In this document: one piece after another, positions 8,292 to 18,091 of the stretch
How the letters are laid out: each line of letters starts with the position of its first letter
Position numbering within the stretch: the first letter of the stretch is position 1
From: Lingula anatina
Taxonomy: Eukaryota; Brachiopoda; Lingulata; Lingulida; Lingulidae
Assembly: GCF_001039355.2 (NCBI RefSeq)
Contig: NW_019775576.1
Location: 61,246 to 91,480, forward strand
Reading direction: 5' to 3'
DNA: 30,235 nt
Program-made: the position numbers and the translations under genes
The notes under the pieces: generated by a model
What the model was told of the DNA's origin: nothing
The model's database searches: none
What the model saw: only the letters and a program-made list of their open reading frames with translations

Positions 8292-8292
8292 N

Positions 8293-8619
8293 TTTGTATG
8301 AAATCTGTATTGCACAATAAAAACATTGTGAGTGACTCATAAAAATATAATATATACTGTTTTCCCACAAAAACGGCTGTTATAGCTATTATTCTGATAT
8401 CTGAGCTTGTCTTTAGACCACGTGACCTCCATTGATGGCTATACTCTGTTAAAATCTCTTAAGAGATTTTAACAAAAAACCAAACTTTTTAGAAAAAAAC
8501 CAGGGACTAACTTTGAATGTAAAAATGGATTCATTAACCATTGGTAAGTATGGGAAAATTGTTGTTTACTCCAGGAAAATTCATTTTTTGGCCGAAACGA
8601 AGAGTTATTATCACTTTAA
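8293..8619 (+). mobile_element. MITE copy C, left end cut by contig join
   Basis: Same family and orientation as the copy at 1261-1605, with the intact palindrome near 8447-8472 and a right end GAGTTATTATCACTTTAA bounded by TTAA at 8616-8619. The first ~20 bases fall at or beyond the N at 8292. Its contact with the minisatellite may therefore be an assembly join rather than genuine adjacency. Confidence 0.85.
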
Positions 8620-10030
8620 TTACTTGTGCGCTCGGCAGACAGCAATTTAGCGCAAACCCTCAGAGAGTTAGGTCAATCCAGATGAATCGATCTAAACCTG
8701 TGGCAATGCAGTCTTAGAGTGATCCAACTCTGTGCCTTGACTCTCGCAGAGTGCAATCAGCTTAATTGACTGAAGCGCCTCTGCAGGCGTTGAATAGAAT
8801 ACAAAATAACTGCTGATTATGGAAGAATATTGGAAACAAGAGAAGGCATGTCATTCACTTAAGCTGTTTGCACTCAGCAAGAGTCCTTGCAAATCTACGA
8901 TTGATGTCAGATTTATTCTTTAGTTGATTTTTCATTTCAGAATTTTGGCACATTTCTTGTGGAAGTAGTGAGCAAGGACCAGAAATTGTAGGTGGTTACT
9001 AAGCCTCTGAACACCATCGTTGATCATCTGGACCTGTTGTCATGGAGATCAGGGTAACAGACAAACTCTAGACCACATGGTACCACAGCTGAGGTAAAAC
9101 CGCTCCCTGTGTTTTTATTTATTTATTTATTTATTTATTTATCAAAACAACTAAAGACCTTTATCAGCAGCAAATCCATCATCTGTGTAGTGGACATTAT
9201 GAAAAAGCGTCATGTTTTGCTTACTAAAATGATTCCTGCAGTTGGGTATTTAGTATTCTTTTACAGGGTAATAATATCTTTATTTAAAAGCATATTGATC
9301 AATTCTCGCAATGGATATCTTCTGAAGGAATGTTGTGAATTTTTTCAAGATTCATCAACAGAAAAGCAGCCTGGGAGCTCACCTTCCTATCAGTGTGACA
9401 GCAAGGACAAATCTGGTTCAGTTCATCAAATACAAATCTTGACCAGTAGATTAACTTGGACCCATTTCCGTACCTAGATTGATCTGGCAGGATCGACACT
9501 TCTCCGAGGGAATTCTCACTAAATGGCATTCAGATTAAGGAGCTTAGATGTCTGGCTCACCTACTAAACTTTACGTCAATCGAAATCAAGTGAAGTCCAA
9601 TGCGTTTAATTCTTAAAGATAAAAGATAATATACATATCGTAAACTTTGATGTTGTGAAAAACTCAAAAACTGGATTAGGGAAGAAAAGGAAGCCAATGT
9701 TCAGATTTACGCATCGGATATTATTTTCAGAAATGATGATAAAATAAATCTACTTATTTCTCAGGTAAAAAAATACATTAACAGAAAATCAAAAATTGGA
9801 AGGCATACGTAATCCAGGGACATCGAATGTTTTCTGAACTAAGAGATTATACTTTGCTTGTCTTTATATGTATTTATTTTATACAGTAATTACATGTAGC
9901 GGGCAATAAAGTGGCATGGTAGGGTATACAGATATGTATTTATCCATACGGTTTTTTGAGAAATGTATATGTGAGAAGTGATTTGTATTGTATTGTAATG
10001 TACATTGTAATGCTTATTTCTTGTCTAATT
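8618..10030 (+). repeat. ~1.4 kb block, copy P
   Basis: Near-identical to 10288-11708. It begins AATTACTTGTGCGCTCGGCA, includes a (TTTA)n run at 9113-9141, and ends CTTATTTCTTGTCTAATT. The open frames inside (for example 9109-9477 and the reverse 9299-9529) are conserved between copies only because the DNA is. They have no recognisable domains, and changes between copies do not favour silent sites by eye. I read the block as noncoding or intronic. Confidence 0.9.
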
Positions 10031-10131
10031 GTACCACCAGCGTTAGCGCTGGCGGTACACATGGTTTCGGTCCCGTCCGGATCGTTCCGCCGGCTCTGCC
10101 AGCTCCGCCGGCTCCGCCGGATGGCTACCGT
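10029..10131 (+). mobile_element. Probable 5' end of a Helitron-like insertion
   Basis: At the point where copy Q of the flanking block continues into TTAAAAAAATACATTC, copy P instead changes into TTGTACCACCAGCG. A hairpin follows at once: arms 10031-10042 and 10047-10058, 11 of 12 bases paired, loop TTAG. After it comes a GC-rich stretch of CCGCCGGCTC repeats running to the N at 10132. The matching right end of the insertion is at 12032-12453. A 5' hairpin with TT/TG at the tip fits Helitron2/Helentron-type elements better than classical TC-start Helitrons. Confidence 0.5.
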
Positions 10132-10132
10132 N

Positions 10133-10287
10133 TATATATTCTGATCTCTATGGTCTAATTCTCACAGACACCATTGGTCAACTTATACTGCATTCCCACA
10201 GATTTTAGATCAATCTATCCTCATGGGGAGTCTTACTAGATTACTGTCAGCTTAGCGGGCTTAAAAGCTGTAAGGGGGTAATAAACT
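10133..10287. other. Unique stretch at the start of contig Q
   Basis: No gene or repeat recognised. It ends GGGGGTAATAAACTTAATTAC, where a single TTAA (10287-10290) stands at the position occupied in copy P by the right end of MITE copy C. Confidence 0.5.
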
Positions 10288-11708
10288 TAATTACGTGTGC
10301 GCTCGGCAGACAGCAATTTAGCGCAAACCCTCAGAGAGTTAGGTCGATCCAGATGAATCGATCTAAACCTGTGGCAATGCAGTCTTAGAGTGATCCAACT
10401 CTGTGCCTTGACTCTCACAAAGTGCAATCAGCTTAATTGACTGAAGCACCTCTGCAGGCGTTGAATAGAATACAAAATAACTGCTGATTATGGAAGAATA
10501 TTGGAAACAAGAGAAGGCATGTCATTCACTTAAGCTGTTTGCACTCAGCAAGAGTCCTTGCAAATCTACGATTGATGTCAGATTTATTCTTTAGTTGATT
10601 TTTCATTTCAGAAATTTGGCACATTTCTTGTGGAAGTAGTGAGCAAGGACCAGAAATTGTAGGTGGTTACTAAGCCTCTGAACACCATCGTTGATCATCT
10701 GGACCTGTTGTCATGGAGATCAGGGTAACAGACAAACTCCAGACCATATGGTACCACAGCTGACAACTAAGGTTAAACTGCTCCCTGTTTGTTTTATTTA
10801 TTTATTTATTTATTTATTTATCAAAACAACTAAAGACCTTTATCAGCAGCAAATCCATCATCTGTGTAGTGGACATTATGAAAAAGCGTCATGTTTTGCT
10901 TACTAAAATGATTCCTGCAGTTGGGTATTTAGTATTCTTTTACAGTGTAATAATATCTTTATTTAAAAGCATATTGATCAATTCTCGCAATGGATATCTT
11001 CTGAAGGAATGTTGTGAATTTTTTCCAGATTCATCAACAGAAAAGCAGCCTGGGAGCTCACCTTCCTATCAGTGTGACAGCAAGGACAAATCTGGTTCAG
11101 TTCATCAAATACAAATCTTGACCAGTAGATTAACTTGGACCCATTTCCGTACCTAGATTGATCTGGCAGGATCGACCCTTCTCCGGGGGAATTCTCACTA
11201 AATTGCATTCAGATTAAGGAGCTTAGATATCTGTCACACCTACTGAACTTTACGTCAATCGAAATCAAGTGAAGTCCAATGCGTTTAATTCTTAAAGATA
11301 AAAGATAATATACATATCGTAAACTTTGATGTTGTGAAAAACTCAAAAACTGGATTAGGGAATAAAAGGAAGCCAATGTTCAGATTTACGCATCGGATAT
11401 TATTTTGAGAAATGATGATAAAATAAATCTACTTATTTCTCAGGTAAAAAAATATATTAACAGAAAATCAAAAATTGGAGGGCATACGTAATCCAGGGAC
11501 ATCGAATGTTTTCTGAACTAAAAGATTATACTTTGCTTGTCTTTATATGTATTTATTTTATACAGTAGTTACATGTAGCGGGCAATAAAGTGGCATGGTA
11601 GGGTATACAGATATGTATTTATCCATACGTTTTTTGAGAAATGTATATGTGAGAAGTGATTTGTTTTGTATTGTAATGTACATTGTAATGCTTATTTCTT
11701 GTCTAATT
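10288..11708 (+). repeat. ~1.4 kb block, copy Q
   Basis: Second copy of 8618-10030, differing by scattered substitutions and small indels, for example two substitutions giving CTCTCACAAAGTGC where copy P has CTCTCGCAGAGTGC. Its (TTTA)n run is at 10794-10821. It runs without interruption into the tRNA-related block at 11709, unlike copy P, which meets the Helitron-like end. This makes it the empty-site haplotype. Confidence 0.9.
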
Positions 11709-12030
11709 AAAAAAATACATTCTATGTCGAGATATACACCTTTAATATTTCTTACATAGAATACATATGTTACTGAACATGTCAAACTACCGTCTCTAAG
11801 CCAGTAATTAAACTCATCACAGGCGTCTGTAAGTAGCAAGAGAACGAGATGTGTAATTAAAACGAATCTGCAGATTAAAACGAATCTGCATGCCTATAGC
11901 TTAAGTGTACATCTCTGTGGTTTAGGGGTACAGTGGTCGCCTGCTTCGCGGATTAGATTCCCGTCACATTTGGAAAACATGAGACTGAGTTCTATCTTGA
12001 GAAAAGTACATCATCTACTTTCCAGGGAAG
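11709..12030 (+). repeat. tRNA-related block, copy Q
   Basis: It runs from AAAAAAATACATTCTATGTC to CTTTCCAGGGAAG, ends at the N at 12031, and is repeated at 12456-12778. Within it, 11916-11969 reads TGTGGTTTAGGGGTACAGTG, then GTCGCCTGCTTCGCGGATTA, then GATTCCCGTCAC. That resembles the A-box half, anticodon-arm region and B box (GGNTTAGATTCCC) of a tRNA, closest by eye to tRNA-Gly. A tandem CGAATCTGCAGATTAAAA precedes it. No intact acceptor stem is seen, so it is a tRNA-derived SINE or tRNA pseudogene, not a working tRNA. Confidence 0.6.
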
Positions 12031-12031
12031 N

Positions 12032-12453
12032 TTACTATTGAACTTGAATAGGAAGTCATATACTGGCAATCTAAATGTGACCTTGAAATTGACCTTTGAC
12101 CTACTTTTTACCATGAATTGAACTTTGCAAATTTTGCTTTCCTTTTATCTCCAAAACTGGCAGAGATAGGTCCATAGTTACTATTGAACTTGAATAGGAA
12201 GTCATATACTGGCAATTTACTGTGACCTTGAAATTGACCCTTGACCTATCTTACGAAGAACTTAAATTTGATTGTACCATATGTATTTTTTGCAAAAGTT
12301 AAAAAATTCTTGTTGATTGCATTTTTACAGCTTGTCAAGCACAAAACTGGTGGCTGTGTCCCTTATTTTGTGTATGTGGGGGTCTATACGAATGCGCTTG
12401 CTCCAGCTGGTGGTACAATATTCGGAGGCGGTATCGCCTCTCTGATCCTCTAG
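12032..12453 (+). mobile_element. 3' part of the Helitron-like insertion
   Basis: It begins at the N with repeat units containing TGACCTTGAAATTGACCTTTGACCT-like sequence (12075-12110 and 12222-12248) and CTCCAAAACTGGCAGAGATA. It ends with a hairpin (GAGGCG 12425-12430, loop GTAT, CGCCTC 12435-12440), nine bases, then CTAG at 12450-12453 followed by T. A hairpin about ten bases before a CTRR tip inserted ahead of T is the known Helitron 3' signature. The flank TTAAAAAAAA matches the uninterrupted haplotype at 11707. There is no transposase gene, so it is non-autonomous. The 70-codon ORF at 12241 is incidental. Confidence 0.7.
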
Positions 12454-12455
12454 TT

Positions 12456-12778
12456 AAAAAAAATACATTCTATGTCGAGATATACACCTTTAATATTTCT
12501 TACATAGAATACATATGTTACTGAACATGTCAAACTACCGTCTCTAAGCCAGTAATTTAACTCATCACAGGCGTCTGTAAGTAGCAAGGGAACGAGATGT
12601 GTAATTAAAACGAATCTGCAGATTAAAACGAATCTGCATGCCTATAGCTTAAGTGTACGTCTCTGTGGTTTAGGGGTACAGTGGTCGCCTGCTTCGCGGG
12701 TTAGATTCCCGTCACATTTGGAAAACATGAGACTGAGTTCTATCTTGAGAAATGTACATCATCTACTTTCCAGGGAAG
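12456..12778 (+). repeat. tRNA-related block, copy R
   Basis: Near-identical to 11709-12030, with the tRNA-like segment at 12663-12715; here the B-box region reads GGGTTAGATTCCCG, closer to consensus than in the other copy. Beyond 12778 the sequence continues as unique DNA, so the block is the left edge of the shared genomic flank rather than a free-standing duplicate. Confidence 0.65.
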
Positions 12779-13496
12779 ACATTTTAAGCTTACGGCAGCT
12801 GTGGACACTATGTCTCCCAATAAATTACTGAGATCTCTAACAATATAGGGTTGTTTAATGGATTTTGTTTGGTCATTTCCTAAAAGTCCAGCTTAGGGCG
12901 TTTTATGTTTACATGTATCTTGTTTTTTTTTCCAATTAGTGTAAAAAGATAAAAATAAATTCAGCCAATAAAAAATATTGAAATATAAATGAAGTTGTTT
13001 TTATTTGAGTCATAAAACTAAATAAAAAACTGAATTTTAAAACATTTCTAAGCTATGCTTTAAAGTGAAGTTAATATTAGATACAGAGACAAAAACTACT
13101 TTAAAACGTTTACTGCCCTTGAAAATCATAATTCTAATATTGATGAATAATCATAATTCTAATATTGATTGATAATGATGAGGAATAAAGAAATTGCTGA
13201 ATGGGTGGAATACCCATTATTTGTTTTGTTGTTTTCTACATTCTGTCTTTCATCATACCATCCAGTTGGGAGAGAACTCCCCCAATTTTTTTACTGGAGG
13301 TGTTAATAACATCGAGATGTTTTCTCCCCTTCCTCCACTGTAGGTCAGAAACACCAGATGCTCAAATACTTTCAATAATACATGTGTAAAAGTTAATTAA
13401 AACGGGATCATTGTCTTTAAAAGTTGCAAGTGATCAAAAAAGCACCGTCTTTGTCAAAAGTAAAATTTACTTTTCATTTGAATTCCCAGCAGGTTG
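12779..13496. other. AT-rich sequence without recognisable genes
   Basis: Only a short local duplication (AATCATAATTCTAATATTGAT near 13126-13170) stands out. The 62-codon frame at 13201-13389 has no splice or family support. Confidence 0.5.
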
Positions 13497-13581
13497 AACT
13501 ATATATGTATTGTATTTAACTATATATCTGTTGTATTTAACTATGTATCTATTGTATTTAACTATATATCTATTGTATTTA
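13497..13581. repeat. 21-bp tandem repeat, four units
   Basis: The unit AACTATATATCTATTGTATTT is repeated four times, with a few substitutions in the first three units. Confidence 0.9.
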
Positions 13582-13900
13582 AACACGGACATACTGGAAT
13601 ATAAAGGCGAAAGTGAAGTTGTCAGTAATTGAGCAGTATGGTAGGGTATGTGAGCATGAGTGTTTTTGTATTTGATTATAGTTAAATGTATGTACCATGT
13701 ATAGTTTATTTCTTTTAAGATTAGAAGTTTAATAAAATAAATTTAGAAAAAGAATTTACTTAAAAAATTTTTAACGTAAATCAGAAGTCAAATATTGGTG
13801 TATTGGAATAAAATTATTATTAAAGTGCTTCATTTATTTTAAATAAAAGTTAAATGATGGCTTCTTGCCTGACGTCCCAAATGTCTTTAAGTAAGAATCG

Positions 13901-13901
13901 C

Positions 13902-13934
<33 letters not shown>
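13901..13934. repeat. (ATT)n microsatellite
   Basis: Eleven or so uninterrupted ATT triplets. Confidence 0.95.
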
Positions 13935-13964
13935 GTTTTTTCAAACTTTTTCACTTAAAGGGTC

Positions 13965-14160
13965 CCATTGGGTATACGTACACGTATCTTCTAATTTGTT
14001 ACCTGTGTAAGACACTTTTTATTTCCCCGTGATGCGTGAAATGTTCATATCATTTAGTGGTCTGTGAAGCACCCCATTCCCGTGACTCGTGAATGTGCCT
14101 TTTTATTCTTTGCCCTTTGTGAAACGAAGTATTGTACTCGTCGATTTGTGATCATCAAGA
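13965..14160. repeat. Left part of a GTGA/CGTGAA repeat interrupted by a LINE
   Basis: Sequence from ATTGGGTAT through GATGCGTGAAATGTTCAT and GTGAAGCACCCCATTCCCGT to about 14160 parallels an uninterrupted copy at 20327-20490. The rest of that copy is matched by 15903-16010, on the other side of the LINE fragment. Internally it repeats a T-rich run followed by GTGANNCGTGAA-like words every ~30 bases or so. Confidence 0.6.
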
Positions 14161-15900
14161 TTTTTTATTTGCATTATCATTGCCCAGGATGACCTTCCTT
14201 CAGTGTCTAAACGGCGTAACATGATATAACATTGCTTAGGATACCTCTCTGCTGGCATAGTTAACAGTTTGACCCAGTATTTAATACATTTAGTCATGTG
14301 TGACACATAAAGAGGGAGTCTACCACATTCGCTTAATGTTAGAACATTTGTCACATTTTGATTTAAGCAGGCTACTTTTTTGCAAAAAACGGACATGAAT
14401 TTGTTCAACTTTTGCGCACTGTTGAAACCCCCATATTTCTGCTGCATATATTAAAATCGGTTTCACAGTTGCATCGAACAGTTTAAAGGCTTCTTGATAA
14501 TCAAAATATTTTTGACAGCGGAATATTGCGTTAGATGCCTTTATCGCTTGTAGTAACAAGTGTTCCTGCGTTCTAGACCAAGTTAATCGAGGAGTGAATA
14601 AGACTCCTAAATATTTATAACTGGATACGACCTCAATTCTACTTCCTTTATATGTCCATTTTCGCATTTTTTAATACGCCACCCCTCCTGAATACCATTA
14701 TCTTGGACTTGTCTAGATTTAATTTCATACCTGTTTCGTCACAAAAATCACTCACTGAATTAATTTGTCTTTGTAGCTTAATAACAGTTTCCGCAATAGT
14801 TGAGACGTCATCCGCAAACATTAAGGCATGCAATTCTGTAAAGTCTGCAGTAATAAAGATTCCATTACCACATTTAAGTTTCATGTATTCGACCAAATCA
14901 TTCACAAATAGAGAGAAGATAATCGTAGAGCTCACACATCCCTTGTTTGGTTCCAATTCCGCATGGGAAAAATGGAGTAAGACAATTGTGTGTTTTTATA
15001 CACGATTTGAGTTGGTTATACATCGTTTTAAAAACTAAAAGTAGATTACTGTTGTCTGGAATTCCTTTACGCTGCAGGCTTTTCCAGAGTTGTTCATGGA
15101 CACAATTATCATAAGCTTTTTAAAAATCTATGTAAAAAACTTAAAGTCGACCTTTCTGTCTTGACAAATATTTTTGGATAACTGCTTGAAGGCTAAAGAT
15201 ATTATCTGTTGTAGAATACCCCTTGTGAAATCCAGCTTGAGATTCGTCTATCACACCATTTTCCTCGGCCCATGAGGTCAGGCGATAACTTAAGATATTC
15301 AGAATAACTTACTAAGACTGTTCACCACAGAAATAGCCCTGTAATTATTAGGGTCTAGTTTAGCTCCTTTTTTGTGAATTGGTGTGATGAGGCTTACGCA
15401 CCAGTCTTGAGGGACGTTACCTGTTGGTAACACTTTGTTAAATAACAATTTTAAATAAGGTAATGTTTTGTTTATAGTTTGCTTGTACATTTCTATGCAT
15501 GTACCATCAATACCCGCCGCTTTTCCGTTATTAAGTGATTTAACACTTTGAATAATTTCATCTTCCGTTATATCCCTACCTAGTATACATGTACTTGAGT
15601 CTCTAACATAATTCATATCTCTGAAAATACTTTCTTTTATATCGTCATTAGCACTATTAGTATGTTCTTTTAAAGCAAACAATGCCTTAAAATAGCTAAA
15701 CCATTTTCCTCCTGAAATATATTGCGTCTCTTTACTGACGCTTTGGGATTGTTTACTGGTATTTTTTATACACGCCCAGAATTTAGAATTTGTTACGACA
15801 ATCAATAAGCTCTAAACGTCGCGTCCTTTCTAATTGTGCTTTCTTATCTCTGCATATATTTCTGAACATATTTTTAGTCTTTAGAAATACTCGCTCAGAT
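14150..15900 (-). pseudogene. LINE (non-LTR retrotransposon) reverse-transcriptase fragment
   Basis: Read leftwards, the minus strand gives an ordered but broken reverse transcriptase. Upstream linker: RNICRDKKAQLERTRRLE, frame change near 15795, then SKFWACIKN. Palm and fingers: SLNNGKAAGIDG, ITPIHKKGAKLDPNNYRAIS, QAGFHKGYSTTDNIF (about 15180-15240), FYIDF-stop-KAYD (about 15105-15137), GCVSSTIIFSLFVNDL, and FADDV as the catalytic box. C-terminal part: SSYKYLGVLFTPRLTWS, ECGRLPLYVS and CIKYWVKL. Several stops and frame changes are present. The pattern fits the jockey/CR1-like group that pairs an apurinic endonuclease with the RT; the endonuclease is missing. Both the endonuclease side and the extreme C-terminus are cut, so it is a dead fragment. 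Confidence 0.9.
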
Positions 15901-15902
15901 CT

Positions 15903-16010
15903 GACTGAAGTTTTATTTACTGTGATTTGTAAATTAATTATTTTATTTCCCATGAACCGTGATCACCCCCCTCCCCCCCCCCACCCCCCACACACACCAA
16001 TGGTACCCTC
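15903..16010. repeat. Right part of the interrupted GTGA/CGTGAA repeat
   Basis: AAGTTTTATTTACTGTGATT...CATGAACCGTGATCACCCCCC parallels AAGTTTTATAAACTGTGGTT...GTGTGAATTGTGATCAGCC at 20523-20590. A C-rich run with CACACA follows at 15964-15997. Confidence 0.6.
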
Positions 16011-16554
16011 AATTAAAAAAAGAAAGAAAAACAAAACTCTTTTGGTTACAAAAATTAATGTTTTGTTGTAAAATTAAGAGAATAACATTTTGAAGGTTTT
16101 CAACTGGCTGTTACAGAGACAATAATAGTTCTGCACTGATGATCGTAAAAAATAAAAGATGAAAAATGTTAGTAATTCAGTTAAAATGTAAAGCTGTAAA
16201 AAGATGTTGACACAGCTCCCGACTGCTATGATATAATTAATGCTTTCATGTACAAGTTTTATCAGCTAATTGACATAGTTTTCCTCTAAATAACTGAAAG
16301 AAAATCCGTCCCATTACTATGAGAGGAAGATCCAAAATTAAGGGTGGGTGTCTGGGTGAAAAGACGAACGGCCACGTACTGGAAACAGAAGGTGACAATT
16401 TCCAAAGAAGTTACATTTTTTAATAAAAAAAGAGAGATTCAACTAAATTATTCACTATGAAAGTTTAAAAAGAGAATTTGCTACGACTGCAGAATCAAAA
16501 GTAAAAGACAAAAAACGAACAAGGGCGAAAATTTTCATTTTTATTAAAGATTCG
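16011..16554. other. No recognisable feature
   Basis: A- and T-rich sequence with many short A-runs. No coding frame, tRNA-like or repeat structure was recognised. Confidence 0.5.
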
Positions 16555-16830
16555 CTAAGGCATACACTGGAGAATACTCGTACTTTACTCTTATTGAACT
16601 TTTTCATCCTCTTTTTTGGCCAATCTATCTGCCACTGTGAAGAATATTTTAAGTGATCAACCTTTGTTCATAAGTGAAATGTGCCACAGGCTGCGGTGTC
16701 TTGTTCATAACGCTGTCTCAACCATGATTGTGACGAACTCCAAAAAATCCACCCAATTGTGTTAGTGAAGACAACGTGAGACGGGGCTGGATGTTCTTCG
16801 CCTAATAATGCATGACTCATCACTTGTCTT
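16555..16830. repeat. Unnamed interspersed repeat, copy 1
   Basis: It includes AATCTATCTGCCACTGTGAA, TGTGCCACAGGCTGCGGTGT, GCTGTCTCAACCATGATTGT and CCACCCAATTGTGTTAGTGA. Two further copies lie at 17208-17520 and 19746-20060. No open frame is shared between copies. Confidence 0.75.
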
Positions 16831-16860
16831 GCACGTTAGATGAAAAAAAAAGAAAGTGTT

Positions 16861-16990
16861 ATGACGGACTCAAGCAAACTGTAACTGTACCTGGGTCGCG
16901 GATTGCTCGGTGCTTCGTCCGGGGGGGGGGGTTAAGAGTCAGCCCATGTAGGCCNGGGGGGGAGGAGGTAAAGAGTCAGGCCATGTAGGC
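16861..16990. repeat. G-rich short duplication across a contig join
   Basis: GTTAAGAGTCAGCCCATGTAGGCC on the left of the N at 16955 recurs on its right as GGTAAAGAGTCAGGCCATGTAGGCC, each preceded by a run of G. The upstream phrase GACGGACTCAAGCAAACTGT at 16863 recurs at 18939 as GATGGACTCAAGCAAACTGT, just before the large N gap. Confidence 0.65.
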
Positions 16991-17040
16991 CTATCAGGAG
17001 AGTTTATCACTCCGCTGAAACTGTGTTACAGCATGCACGT

Positions 17041-17042
<2 letters not shown>

Positions 17043-17082
<40 letters not shown>
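17043..17082. repeat. (AC)n microsatellite
   Basis: About 20 uninterrupted AC units. Confidence 0.97.
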
Positions 17083-17084
<2 letters not shown>

Positions 17085-17207
17085 AAGGCTGGTTTTGTTC
17101 TATTGACAACCAGATGGAAAAGCGCTGACCTTTGTGTGCAGTTCAATCGTCTGACCAGAAGCTCCAGCTTTGAAATGAAGTAATTGTTTCGATTTTTATT
17201 CATGTCT

Positions 17208-17520
17208 CGGCCAAATCTACTCTTATTAGCCTTGAACTCTTTTTCATCCCCTTCTCTTATTAATTTATTAATTTATTTATTGCTAATCTATCTGCCACTG
17301 TGAAAATTTTCCAAGTAAACAATCTCTGTTCATATGGGCTGTTGTTTTAATGTTGATGCTGTCTCAACCATGATTGTGACGGACTCTACAAATATCACCC
17401 AACTGGGTTAGTGAAGACATAACGCGAGACAGGTGGGGGGGGAGATGTTCTTAAAGTAATAAAATAATAATTCATGGGTACTGTTGGAAAACTATTTTAG
17501 TTTAAGAGTAAATATCTTGA
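17208..17520. repeat. Unnamed interspersed repeat, copy 2
   Basis: Diverged copy of 16555-16830 with an inserted ATTAATTTATTAATTTATTT run. It extends further right (TTCATGGGTACTGTTGGAAA ... TTTTAGTTTAAGAGTAAAT), matching 20000-20040. Confidence 0.75.
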
Positions 17521-17610
17521 AACTTACATATATACTGTACGGTAGATTAAAAGGCAATGTGATGAAACCAGCCTTCGACAAAATATCCAGTGTTCTGAGG
17601 GAAGTGTGCG

Positions 17611-17620
17611 GTGTGTGTGT

Positions 17621-17662
<42 letters not shown>
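17611..17662. repeat. (GT)n microsatellite followed by a G-run
   Basis: GT units with one GA interruption, then GGGGGGGG. Confidence 0.97.
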
Positions 17663-17663
<1 letters not shown>

Positions 17664-17923
17664 GGGGGGGGGAGGTAAATAAGATGACAGATAAAGGTGT
17701 GAGGTAACTTGTGGAAATTGAGTTTCGGATGTGCTTGAGTGCGTGTATTGATACCCTTCAACACGGATGAAGTGTACCCTCGCGTATATTAATCAGGAAC
17801 GCCAGCATAAGGTCACAGTCTGACATAAGGACACAACTGCTCAATATTCTCCACCTTCATAGAAAATTTGCGCTCCCGAACTTGTCCCAGTAACGAGAAA
17901 GTCCTCCAACAAGCTGTACACAG

Positions 17924-18091
17924 ATACAAGCCGTGCTAATTGCTGTCCAAGCTGTCCATCTTAGAGCAGGACGCGTTGAATGCCATGTTTCTTCCATGAG
18001 GATCGTGACCAACTTTCGATGGCGTCATGGGGTCCTGGGTAAATTTCACTTGGACTTCGACTTCTCTGAACAACAAACAATATTCCAGCAG
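17924..18091 (+). CDS. Putative coding exon, upstream exon of a three-exon gene end
   Basis: A frame open from 17894 reads IQAVLIAVQAVHLRAGRVEC, then HVSSMRIVTNFRWRHGVLGK, then FHLDFDFSEQQTIFQQ, and ends at a consensus donor, CCAGCAG|GTAAGAGG (last exonic base 18091), on a complete codon. The composition is protein-like and higher in GC than the surroundings. The left border is uncertain: CACAG at 17919-17923 is a possible acceptor with a weak pyrimidine tract, and a stop at 17891-17893 limits it. The exon ends in phase 0, and the next exon (21743) is open in phase 0. The ~3.65 kb intron would contain the N gap and several repeats. Not recognised. Confidence 0.45.

Noticed and set aside
8281-8300. 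Minisatellite directly adjoining MITE copy C as one composite element
   Set aside because: The contact is at a single-N contig join, so true adjacency is not shown.
9109-11208. Paired frames conserved in both copies of the 1.4 kb block
   Set aside because: Conserved because the DNA is nearly identical; no domains, no splice context, and they start in or beside a TTTA run.
11916-11969. Functional tRNA gene
   Set aside because: No acceptor-stem pairing, nonstandard B box, and present in repeat copies.
17492-17764. Minus-strand frame with His-Thr repeats
   Set aside because: Translation of the GT microsatellite.
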